In this document: positions 44,982-55,149 of the stretch, piece by piece
How the letters are laid out: every line of letters begins with the position of its first letter
Position numbering within the stretch: the first letter of the stretch is position 1
Source of the DNA: Mytilus edulis
Taxonomy: Eukaryota; Mollusca; Bivalvia; Mytilida; Mytilidae
Assembly (NCBI RefSeq): GCF_963676685.1
Contig: NC_092346.1
Coordinates: 79,375,821 to 79,439,820, forward strand
Direction: 5' to 3'
Length of the DNA stretch: 64,000 bases
Made by a program: the position numbers and the translations under genes
The notes under the pieces: model-generated
Databases searched by the model: none
What the model was told of the DNA's origin: nothing
The model's input: the letters and a program-made list of their open reading frames with translations, nothing else

Positions 44982-45425
44982 AAAATTTACGACAAAATGG
45001 ACGATTTTTCGTTCCCTATTGTTAATTTGCCATTTTTAGATGGTGATGTTCCTTTGGCACCATTTTACGGTGTTTATATTTCATAGCTCGTTCGCTATAT
45101 CCGTGTCTGTCGTGATGTTTTCGATTTTAACGAACGTAATCTATGTATTACTGGTAAATTATTAAGCCAGGGATTTCGTTACCGTAAATTACTTAAAACC
45201 TTTACTAATTTTTTCCATAGAAATAAAGATTTGGTTTTAAAGTTTAGTTGTACCTGTAAACTATTTCTAACGGGATAGTACATCCTTATTTTTACGGTTA
45301 TGTTGTTAACCGTGCCCGAAAATTTAGAAACGATCCTGGTAAACTTGTCGATCCTTTAAATAAACTTATTCTAAAAGGTTACCTATTCAACACTGTAATA
45401 AGATCATTGAATATTGTGTTAATTG
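44982..45425 (+). pseudogene. Reverse transcriptase element, C-terminal fragment, broken
   Basis: The frame reads KIYDKMDDFSFPIVNLPFLD, GDVPLAPFYGVYIS, a TAG stop, LVRYIRVCRDVFDFNERNLC, KLLSQGFRYRKLLKTF and KFSCTCKLFLTG. After a stop it continues in another frame with HPYFYGYVVNRARKFRND. YGVYIS(Q)L-RY and the KLLxQG(F/Y) block follow the YxDD region in mussel RT elements related to the fragment at 21415-21900. It carries one in-frame stop and one frameshift, so it is inactive. Its end abuts the foldback element at 45431. Confidence 0.7.
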
Positions 45426-45884
45426 GTTTAAGCCCCAGTCCCACTAGACCACGATCGCACCACGCTCATCGCGATCTAAAACAAATTCAGATCGTGGTGA
45501 GGTCGCGGTATGAGCGGCATGATTGATAATGTAAATTTTCGTTGCTTTCACAGGATGCTACTACGTCCTCATTACGCTTCTACAACGATCCCGCTACGAT
45601 TATACCACGTTCTCACAGCGCTTATTCTGCGACCTCACTACGCTTATCCAGATCTTTCTACGCTCATCACGTTCTAAATACGACCATACCACGAGTTATC
45701 CGATTGCAACACGATCTTACCACGCTTCTAATTGGATTATAGCACGTTCTTACCACGATTATACTACGTTCATACCGCGATCTTACTACGTTCTCAGCAA
45801 TAACGTCAACATCGTGTTCCATATCGATACAGTTCCAATCCTTCTGTTTCTGATTAGTACGTAGATTTCTCGGAAACAATAGTC

Positions 45885-45971
45885 ATGCCACCAAAATCTA
45901 CTAGCACACGCGAGCTTGGTGGGAGGGGTTGGTGTAGAGGCAGAGGGAGCTCTGGTACTAACGAATCCTGA
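45885..45971 (+). other. Small RG-rich reading frame inside the foldback element
   Basis: An ATG-initiated 28-codon frame reads MPPKSTSTRELGGRGWCRGR, then GSSGTNES and TGA. The inverse arm (46690-46775) carries a diverged version. It could be the start of a lost element-encoded protein or captured host sequence. Too short to call a gene. Confidence 0.3.
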
Positions 45972-46096
45972 TTAAGCAGAGATGTCGGACCGACCAATCC
46001 AACCTAAATTACAACCTATTGCTGGTCCATAAAGCTCAAATGACGATATTTAAGTTAACGATAGCAGAGATGACACAGATATGTCAATAGATATAT

Positions 46097-46305
46097 AGGA
46101 AGATGTGGTATGAGTGCCAATGAGACAACTCTCCATCCAAGTAACAATTTATAAAAGTAAACCATTATAGGCCAAGGTACGGCCTTCAACACGGAGCCTT
46201 GGCTCACACCGAACAGCAAGCTATTAAGGGCCCCAAAAATTACTAGTGTAAAACCATTCAAACGGAAAAACCAACGGTCTAATCTATATAAATACGAGAA
46301 TATCG
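46097..46305 (+). repeat. Dispersed mussel repeat with 'gtggtatgagtgccaatgag' head, copy 3
   Basis: The copy reads atgtggtatgagtgccaatg, acggccttcaacacggagcc and aaccaacggtctaatctata. It is the best preserved of the three copies. It sits at the centre of the 45431-47200 foldback, so it probably inserted there. Confidence 0.75.
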
Positions 46306-46571
46306 TCATTTGAGTTTTATGGACCAGCAATAGGTTGTAATTCAGGTTTGATTGGTCGTTCCGACATCTATTGATGACAAGTCTGGAGCTGGCATGTCAG
46401 TTAACTGCTAGTAGTCTGTTGTTATTTATGTATTATTGTCATTTTGTTTATTTTCTTTAGTCACATCTTCTGACATCAGACTCGGACTTCTCTTGAACTG
46501 AATTTTAATGTGCGTATTGTATGCGTTTACTTTTCTTCATTGGCTAGAGGTATAGGGGGAGGGTTGAGATC

Positions 46572-46703
46572 TCACAAACATGTTTAAACCCACTATTTTT
46601 TGCGCCTGTCCCAAGTCAGGAGCCTCTGGCCTTTGTTAGTCTTGTACTATTTTTAATTTTAGTTTCTTGTGCACTATTTGGAGTTTAGTATGACGTTCAT
46701 ACT
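46572..46703 (-). repeat. Reverse copy of the 'aaaggccagaggctcc' repeat
   Basis: The plus strand reads gcgcctgtcccaagtcagga, gcctctggcctttgttagtc and ggagtttagtatgacgttca. It is the complement of 60410-60530 and is nested in the foldback element. Confidence 0.65.
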
Positions 46704-47284
46704 TTGCTCCCTCTGCCTCTACATCAACCCCTACCACCACGCCCACGTGTTCTAGTAAATTTTGGTGGCATGACTGTATTGTTTCCGAGAAATCAGAAAT
46801 CAGAAATAGAAGGAATGGAACTATATTGATACACGATATTGACGGTATTGCTGAGAACGTAGTAAGATCGCGGTATGAACGTAGTATAATCGTGGTAAGA
46901 ACGTGCTATAATCGAAGTAAGATCGTGTTGCAATCAGATAACTCGTGGTATGGTCGCAGTGAGAACGTGAAGAGCGTAGAAAGATCTGTATAAGCGTAGT
47001 GAGGTCGCAGAATAAGCGCGGTGAGAACGTGGTTTAATCGTAGCGGGATCGTTGTAGAAGCGTAATTAGGACGTAGTAGCATCGTGAAAGCAACGAAAAT
47101 TAACATTTTCATGTCGCTCATACCGCGACCTCACCACGATCTAAATTTATTTTAGATCGCGGTGAGCGTGGTGCGATCGTGGTCTAGTGGGACTGGGGCT
47201 TTAGAGAAAATGGACAAGAAGTCCTAATTACATACAAACAAAACCTTGAGAGATTTAATTTATTTTATGTGAAAATGATAATGA

Positions 47285-47755
47285 GAATGATGATCGTAGT
47301 ATAAACGTAGTCAGGTCGTAATAAGAGCGTGATGAGGACGGCAAGGGCGTGCTAGAATCGTACTATGGTCGTGAACAGCGTGGTATAGTCGTAGTGGAAG
47401 CGTAGTTGGGTCGCGTTGAGAACGTGATGGTCGTAGTGAGGTCGTAATAACGTCGCTGTGAGATCGTAGTGCAGTCTCTCTGAATAAAATCACGCTTTCG
47501 CTACGACGGTACAGCGACCTTTGCGATCTTACTGCGATCTTAGTGCGCTCTCAGTACGCTTCTACTACAACCTGATTTCGCCACGACCGCACCACGATTG
47601 TTTTTAACATGTTCAAAGTTGGCCACGCTCATCAAGATCTTGAAGACCTCACCACGACCTTGATACGACCTTACTGTGATCTACACGCTCGTACTACGAT
47701 CATCAAATTTTTTTTCACAGATCGTAGTTCGATCGTGGCCTAGTGGGACTGCGGT
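47285..47755. repeat. Second modular block of the same family
   Basis: Degenerate modules (gatcgtagt, aacgtagt, ggtcgtaat, then inverse ones such as ctacgacgg and caccacgacc) change strand sense near 47500, so this block also folds back. Its right end, cgtggcctagtgggactgcg, matches the right end of the 45431-47200 element with changes. The left end is unclear. Probably an older, diverged copy next to the first. Confidence 0.6.
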
Positions 47756-47851
47756 ATAAGCTTGAACAAGAGCTGGATTACCGACCGTGCAAGGGCTGTA
47801 TAGCCAGTCAAGGTCATTAAAAATTTCCATTTGTTGTTGATCGCAAAATAT

Positions 47852-48112
47852 CGAACCTCTCCTTAATAGGTTAGTTAATGACTTGTAAAAGTTAAAATAA
47901 AACTTTGAAAATAAATATACTTGATATACATGAATTTAGAGTTATTTTTGGAAAGTATTTTGCTGTTTTAATATTTAGAAATTAATTGAAAATGTGTATC
48001 TACTTTTATTATTGTTCTTCTTTTTGTTTTATCGTTCAGATTGTATTTTATCTTGTATTGTTTATTCTTTTTTTTTTTATTAATAAAAAATGCGAACCTC
48101 TCCTTAATAGGT
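47852..48112 (+). repeat. 20-bp direct repeat flanking a 221-bp AT-rich insert
   Basis: The sequence cgaacctctccttaataggt occurs at 47852-47871 and 48093-48112. The insert ends in T-rich then A-rich sequence. It may be a retro-insertion with a 20-bp target duplication or a simple tandem duplication remnant. Confidence 0.5.
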
Positions 48113-48668
48113 GTCAGTCGATTCCAGCCTTTTTCTACTTCAGCGACAGCAATGCCTTAAACAATCATATGCATTGTCCACGGCTAGTCTCCCCGAACAT
48201 TTAAAGATCCAGACCCAGATCTCACAGAAGTAGTTCTTCTGTTGAGAGTCTGAGGGAAAATTCATTAGAATTCCTCTCATGATTGCAAGGGTCTAATTTG
48301 CTTATGTTGTTTATGCGTTGGATATGCATACGTCAATGAGAGAGGAACACAACAACAAATACAAGAAGAGTTCTAGTCTTCAAATCTTACCGAGGTCTAT
48401 ACAATATGCGAAGCCATCTACATCGTACTGTGGGTCTATAAACGAAGAGAATAAATAAAACAGAAACAATCAAAGATCAGTCACCAACAACAAATTCTCC
48501 CCAGTGTAAAGCAACAACAACAAAAAAGTCAATGGCGTACAAGGAGAGTAAGAGGAAAGTAGATATTAATATCACTTTATATAACCACTGACAAAGTTCT
48601 TGACCTAGGACATTTACCCGGTTACAAGACTTACCGTGGACGAACATTCTTGATTATTGGAAATCTTC
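48113..48668. other. Intergenic, nothing recognised
   Basis: The sequence is somewhat less AT-rich than its surroundings. No frame, RNA or repeat could be identified. Confidence 0.35.
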
Positions 48669-49185
48669 TATATATATATATATATATATATATCTTTATT
48701 CTCATAAAGCCAATGCATTACATCGGTACAGAGATAACAGATACAACAATAAATATTTACAATATGTACAAAACAAGCGAGAGAGGTTACAAAAGTTACA
48801 AGCCAGGAGTACAAACACTAGTATTTATATTTTTTATAAAAGAACAAAGCTTTTTCAGAACTGGTTTTCTTGTACTTGACATAAGTTCAGAGAATTTAAC
48901 TGTATTTTGCCGTTTTGTAAAATATTCAGTTAAAAACTCTTTGCGTTTTTGATGGAAAAAATTGCGTTCAAATATAAAATGATATTCGTCACCTATTTGT
49001 CGATTGTTACATAGACTGCAAAAGCGGTTTTCTCTGATCACGTTTTGCCATCTTCCTGTTTCAATCGGCAGCTTAGTATTAGTCGTTCTAAATCGACAAA
49101 AAACAATAGCGTCTTTGAAGTCCAAAATATTAAAATATTCTAAAAGCCATTCATGGCAGCTCGTACCGTTTCCAATTGGTTAACA
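48669..49185 (-). pseudogene. LINE 3' fragment with Cys/His motif, ending in (TA)n
   Basis: The minus strand encodes, from about 49185, PIGNGTSCHEWLLEYFNILD, then KDAIVFCRFRTTNTKLPIE and a Cys/His cluster FCSLCNNRQIGDEYHFIFE, then FFHQKRKEFLTEYF. This is the C-terminal zinc-binding tail common in animal LINE reverse transcriptases; the last Cys of the usual C-C-H-C set is replaced (ERNF). The element ends at a (TA)n tract at 48669-48693. It is 5'-truncated with no RT core. Confidence 0.7.
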
Positions 49186-50590
49186 TTTTGTAGTATTTAG
49201 GCATCAAATATTGTGAAAACTTCATACCACCTACTCGATCAATTTTTTTCAAGAAATATTTTGTAAAAATACCTATTCTGAAACCCAAAAGTGCGCTTGG
49301 TGTATTTTTTTCAGACATTTTTTTCTCGATTGTGGCGGTTTTGGGCCATTTTCTATTCCTTTAATTTTTCACTAAAATTTGTGCAAACGAATTGGATGCC
49401 AAAATAAGATATATATAGATGGTTTGAAGTATTATCTTTTCAAAATGTTTTTAGATTAGATAATATCCCTTTAAATTTTAACTATATCATAATTCAAATC
49501 TCTATATTTTTAAATCATAATGGATCACATACTAAACTGTATTCTTTTGATTTACTAATGAGAAGAAGATCTCATTACTGCAATATATTTCTCATATCAT
49601 TGACCTAAAAACAATTAGGTTTACAAAGTTGTATGTTTTGCAGACACGCATGTAAAATATCAATTTGAAGGAAAGAGATTTTGCATGATTGCCATTGACA
49701 CAGCTACCCACAAACATCACAAAACAAAGGTGTGAGCGACTATAGCTAACCGTACAGTCTTCAAAAATGATTAAAAAAGCGTATAGTTAATTTGAAAGGC
49801 TATGATATGACAAAAATTAATTAATTCAAAAGAGTAAACGAACGGTCAGATAAATGCTACAAAAATAGACGAATAACAAACGGAGCCGACATGTAATACG
49901 ATAACCACTGCTTTACAGGCTCCTTACTCGAGACAGGTTCATACAGAATGTGGCGTACGACGCTCTCAATCGTCCCTTAAGCTGAGACTTTGGTGTAACA
50001 GCACAACATAAGAAAAGGTCTGATTCATCAGATCGCAACAATGCACACAAATAATCTTATACAATATAATACATCGATATAACATTTTTCGCATTAACTG
50101 AAAGCTATATCAACAATGATCAAGGCCAATTTAAACTAATCAATAAACCTCATTTTTACATATTAAAAATTCCAGTCAAAGTTGTTATGTTATGACGAAT
50201 TTGAATTGCATACTACTAATCATTCTAATTTGTTTATCCTGAATCACATCGGTTCATGTTCTTCTCACTAAGTACAGTCTGAGAAGCCAGTACATATAGT
50301 AAAGTGGAACACAGAAATAGTTCCCACGATGAGAATACCCTGGAGTATGTACGAAAATGTGCACATGCATGTACGAAAGGAACATAGGAATAGTACCCTA
50401 AATAGATGTGATATTTCCAGTCAATATATATGCAAGTAAAGAACTTACACAAAAGATGTTACCTTGCATATACTTGTATATATTAAAAGACCCTCTTGGC
50501 ATTACATACAGGAGGATACCTTGAAGTTAACACATATTTATAAGTATAGAAAATATTGACAACACTATTAGTATTATAAAAGAAAAATAG
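49186..50590. other. Intergenic region
   Basis: Mostly AT-rich with no gene. A short block near 49900-49960 (aaccactgctttacaggctc) resembles the 'aggctcctgacttgggacag' repeat. The sequence from 50250 to 50590 may hold decayed units of the satellite that follows. Confidence 0.35.
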
Positions 50591-50599
50591 CAGAAACAT

Positions 50600-52135
50600 A
50601 AAGAAGACTATAGTGACATGATATACATAAGCAAAAGTCGATGCTGACAGAACTCATAATAGAGGACACACTCGACTGTGTAAATTTAATAGAGTAATTA
50701 AATACAGCACACACAAGATCATTTACATATCTAAAAGTAAAACTAAATAACAGTGTCCATGCACGATAGAGAGCATCCTCTGACATATATATATGTACAT
50801 ATGCTAGAGTAGTACTAAAAGACAAAACACATAGTGTAGACACCCTCGACAAAAAGATGTAAGAGTAGCACTAAATGATAGTGCACATAATAGAGACCCT
50901 AAACCAAACATGTAAGAGTAGCTTCAAATGACAGTGTACATAATAGATGACACCATAGCGCATATAAATGTGTTAGGGAAGCACTAAATGACAATGCACA
51001 TACACGATGACACCTTCGAGCATACGCATCTGTTAGAGTAGCACTAAAGGACAGTGCATATAATATTAACAGATGTCACCTTCGAGCATAAACATATTTT
51101 AGAGTAGCACTTACTGACGGCTCATAGAAGATAAGATTCTATAACATAAACTTAATTATGTTAAAGTAGCTTAAAAAGATAAAGCACGTAATATATGACA
51201 CATGCCGCATATTGATATGGTAAATTAGCACTAAATGACAGTGCACATGCATTATAAATGACACCCTATAGCATACACACATGTAAGAGTAGCACTAAAT
51301 GCCAGAGCACATAAAAGATACACACGAGCACATACATATATTAGAGTAGACTGTAGCTCTAAAATAAAAGTACCCATAATAGATGACACTCTAAAGCATA
51401 TAAGTATTTTCTAGAGTAGCACTATATGCCGGTGCCCAACGTAGAGGAAACCCTCGATGATAACCATATGTAAGAGTAGCACTAAATGACAGTGCACATA
51501 ATATATGACATCATTGAGCCAAGAGAAGAACTAAATTATAGTAAACATAAAAGATGTCATTTTCGAGCACAAGCATGTGTTAGAGTAGCACCAAATGACA
51601 GTGCACATACTAGATACTTAAAGCAAAGCATGTAGAAATAAATGACATTGTGCATAAATGAAATCACCTTATAGCATAATCATATGTCAAATAGCTTTAA
51701 AAGAAAATGGACATGATAATTGACACTATTATCATATACCTATGCAAGAGTAGCACAAAATTACAGTGCACATAACAGACGACACATTAGAGCATATAAA
51801 TATCTTAAAGTAGCACTAATTGACAATGCATATGATTTATACTTTATAGCATATGCATATATTAGAGTATCATTAAATGAAAGTACACATCATAGATGAA
51901 ACCCTAGAGCATTAACGATGTAAATATTTCACTAGATAGCAGTGCCCAAGATAGAAGACACCCTCGAGTATAACCATATGTTAGAGAAATACCTTATGGC
52001 AGTGACCATAAAGGATGACACCATAGAGCATAATCATATAATAGAAAAGTACAAATTGACAAGTTCCATTACCATTGATTACCCAGATAATATACATGCG
52101 GAAGAATATCACTAAATGACAATACCTATGAGAGG
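50600..52135 (+). repeat. Degenerate satellite, about 60-bp period
   Basis: The recurring unit has the order gagtagcactaaatgacag, tgcacataatagatgacacc, ctcgagcataaacatatgtt, with spacing of about 52-65 bases. About 25 units are visible over 1.5 kb, each with many differences and small indels. No open frame runs through it. The decay indicates an old array that is not being homogenised. Confidence 0.8.
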
Positions 52136-52459
52136 ATAACTAATATAATTTTTGTTCTTCCTTCATCGGCATTCAAATCTGCATTTGAGACATCATTGCA
52201 ACAACGCCTGTACTGTGTTCAGCGCCCTAGGCAACTAGACCAACTAGGCTATAAAATAATGCTTTCGTTAGTCGAGTAATGCGTTTCCTCGTTGGCGTTA
52301 TCCAAGAGTATGACACATAACATGATGTGTAGTGGCACATAGATGGTAAACCTTACAGATCAGCTGTTTTTTGTCTGTCGCAAACTTTACGGGATGATAA
52401 TTTTAATAACCATGCATTCACATCAATTTTTTAAATTTAATTGTAATCGTCAACTTACG

Positions 52460-52575
52460 AAAGCTATATTCTATAGCCTAGTTGGTAGTCCTGAGAGCGC
52501 TCTAAGCGCTAAAAAGTGCAGGCCATGTAGTTACGGTATCTCAGATGAAGGGATTCGAATCTCGCAGAGAAAAGA
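52460..52575 (+). repeat. tRNA-derived SINE-like head
   Basis: The A-box-like tagcctagttggtag at about 52475 and B-box-like gggattcgaatc at about 52550 are spaced some 70 bases apart, as in a Pol III promoter. The stretch between them does not fold into a standard tRNA and the tail continues as unique sequence. I call it a SINE fragment or tRNA pseudogene. Confidence 0.45.
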
Positions 52576-53940
52576 AACAAAACTTGCCGTTATCTATCGT
52601 TGTTTGACTAAACTTGAGACGAAGTATATATATTTATATTTTAAATCATTTCATTATACAAATTGTGTTGCTGTTGCTATTTTCTGACGTAAACAGGAAT
52701 AAAAAAAGAGAAAGTTGTCAGCTTACCCACTAATTGTCTATTCCATGATCATATATAACCCCGACATGGTGTTACTTATACTGTAACAGCGTTATCGTAC
52801 AATACAGTTCATATTCAAAAAGCAAATATTTACACAGCTATAGCCGACCATATGTTTCTCAAATTGACCGCGAATAATTGATATTTATGAATACCATTCT
52901 TTAAAATGAACATTTAAATGAAAATATTTCCGATGACGGGATCAGAATTATTATCCTTTGTATACTATTAATATTTATTTCATAACAGTAATCGGTATTG
53001 ACTTTTACACTGACGATTCCTTTCCGACTAGTTCTTACAATAGAATTACACTGTCGCTAAATAAGTAGACTAAATCGTTATAAAAAAAAAACACTCTCCT
53101 AGTTACATCAACAAATATCTTTTAAGTTGCTGCACATGCATGAACTGGACCAACACTTTTATGTCTCATTATAATATCATTTGCATGCTTACATTACTCA
53201 TATCAAATTTAATGTTTTACAAAGTTTTACTCCTATTTGTTTCCCATTTAATGTACAGACTTTGGTTTATAGTATACTTATGCAACTAATCATGGACGAA
53301 ATAAGGCTATGGGTAACATTTTTGTATAACTCAAAATGTGTCCACTGTCAAATTCCAACTTTCTAATACGTGTGCTTTAATCTTGACTTCCTATTAAAGT
53401 GCAAATAACAAGGTTATGTGTTCTCGATTTGTTTGTATGGGAAGTTATATACTCACTTATAGAAGCTGAGAAATTTACAGAAAGATATATATTTACAAAT
53501 TTCCCATGCGTAATATATAAAGTCCATTTCTAGGGGAAAGCTACAAATAGGCGATTTTTGCGTCGCTAGGCAAACTAAATTTTGCGACAGTAAAATTAAC
53601 GTTTGACGAAGACGCGGCAAGCTAAAAAATACCACACAGTTAACTTCAAATTTTAAAAATTATTTCAAATTGTGTTTTATCCTATTATCAAACTGATTTT
53701 TACAAAAACAGTTTTATCTACTTTAAACGTTGCCATGTCAGGGGAGCGAACTCTGATAATGGTACTTTTACAACGAGTCCCGTGTCCTCAATTTTTCTTT
53801 CCCTGTTCCGAAAGCTCATTAGAAGAACGAACTGCATATTCAGGACGAGAACATCTTAATGTAATATGAATGTTAACCTCGCTTTGTACTAGACTAAAAC
53901 GCTGACCCGGACTATTAACGTGTTAGTTCACAAAGAAGAC
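52576..53940. other. Intergenic, nothing firm
   Basis: AT-rich sequence with short unsupported frames. No recognised repeat or splice structure. Confidence 0.35.
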
Positions 53941-54135
53941 ATGTCACCTTACCGTCCCAGACACTTTATTTTGACATCGACCCGACCAGTCTTTGCTTTT
54001 ACTCCTAAATGCCACGTGCTTAGTCGAGATGCAGAAAATACCATTTTTAAAGTCTTTGGTTAACCCGGTGGGTGTTCCGGCGAACCCACGACCTTTGGCA
54101 CTCGAAGCAAAAACGCTACCACAAAACTGCTTTTT
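53941..54135 (-). repeat. Mussel tRNA-derived SINE-like repeat, minus orientation
   Basis: On the minus strand the head reads gcttcgagtgccaaaggtcg then tgggttcg, a Pol III B-box-like signal. It is followed by gggttaaccaaagactttaa, aagcacgtggcatttaggag and gcaaagactggtcgggtcga. I recognise this as a very common mussel repeat. The 73-codon open frame across it is a by-product. Confidence 0.65.
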
Positions 54136-54182
54136 TATAACATCGTAATAACTCAATCTAATCAAACCACTGGATTAAAATT

Positions 54183-54385
54183 GAGGCGACAGATGCCAAA
54201 GGGATATTCAAACTCAAGTCGAAATAAACTGACAACAACTTGGCCAAAAAAAAGTGTATTCAAAACCCCAACATAGAAAACTAAAAACTCAGCAACACGA
54301 ACCCACACTAAAACCGATGGTGATCCGAGGTGTTCCAGAAAGGGTTAGTGGATCATGCTCAACATGTGTCACCCGCCGTAAGTAT
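54183..54385 (-). repeat. 3' end of a mussel RT element, minus orientation
   Basis: The plus strand reads gatgccaaagggatattcaa, aacatagaaaactaaaaact, gcaacacgaacccacactaa and gtgatccgaggtgttccaga. It is the complement of blocks at 32565-32735 and of the 3' sequence after the RT fragment at 21415. Confidence 0.55.
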
Positions 54386-54747
54386 GATAAATGAGATTCG
54401 ATAGATCAGTCACATTCACTAACAATTGAAATGTGATATATTGCTCAACAATGACACAACTGAGACAGGAGAATTTCGGAAATGAATATTCGGTCCTTTT
54501 TAGAAAGAAAAAAATACCAGAATGTCACTGATTTTTCGTAAAAATTTGACTGTAGTAAAAATTGTGATGATACATTTTATATTCACCTAAAATCAGGAAA
54601 GGATAAGTTTATTGTTTTTATTAATACCTAATTGAAAACTGATATCTTTGAGATGGTCATAGATTTTCTAACGAAGATAATAAATCATTTTCGTGCCAAT
54701 TAGTGTTGCCTTAGTATTGGAAAAACAGTATGAAGTGTATAACTCAG

Positions 54748-54753
54748 TTTATT
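54748..54753 (-). promoter_or_regulatory. Poly(A) signal of the 288-aa membrane protein gene
   Basis: TTTATT on the plus strand (AATAAA on the minus strand) lies 26 bases beyond the stop codon. Confidence 0.6.
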
Positions 54754-54778
54754 TGAGAAGAGTGGTTTTTTTTTCTAT

Positions 54779-55149
54779 TCATATCGTTGATTCGAGTAAA
54801 GGTACAAACAAAGGGTTTGGAATGGCGGGATGTGTCTCTTCTTTTTCTTCTTCCTGAGTATTATTTTGGCTCTCTTGACTTGAATCACTAGCAAATGTAT
54901 TGTGTCTAAAATGACGAAACCAGTTTTCGAGCCCACTCCGAATAACTGCAGTGTTTTCTGGCTTGTCTGCTTTATGTGCGATGGACCAGTATTTCTTAAA
55001 AGTGAGGATCTCCAAAGTTTTTAATGCTTTCTGTCTCTGTCTGATCATTGTCAGTACATTTTTGGCGTCTACTACCGTCTTGATATTGGAGTATCGCTTG
55101 TAACAAATAACTTCTTTCTTCCTAATATCACTTTCTGATTCAGGTGTAA
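54779..55149 (-). CDS. Exon 3 of the 288-aa membrane protein gene
   Basis: The exon encodes TPESESDIRKKEVICYKRYS through to the TGA at 54781-54779. The frame also stays open into the intron, up to an ATG at 55210 that would give a short hydrophobic leader. The spliced model is preferred because it joins the coiled-coil exon in frame. Confidence 0.7.

Larger units (their letters stand above)
45431..47200. mobile_element. Modular foldback element flanked by TTA (module 'cgtagta / cgtggta')
   Basis: The ends AGCCCCAGTCCCACTAGACC (45431) and its complement (ending 47200) are flanked by TTA on both sides (45428-45430 and 47201-47203). The arms, about 520 bp each, are near-inverse copies built of degenerate 10-12-bp modules such as taccacgatt, ctacgttca and taccgcgatc. 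A second inverted block (about 45890-46050 with 46310-46400 and 46690-46780) lies inside. Other repeats fill the centre (46097-46305 and 46572-46703). A TTA target duplication is usual for PIF/Harbinger elements; no transposase is present, so the class is a guess. Confidence 0.8.

Noticed and set aside
52460..52575. Functional tRNA gene
   Set aside because: The A-box and B-box-like words are present, but the arms do not pair into a cloverleaf and no terminator follows at the right distance.
53944..54165. 73-aa minus-strand gene
   Set aside because: The frame spans a common SINE-like repeat, and its translation is the usual by-product of that repeat.
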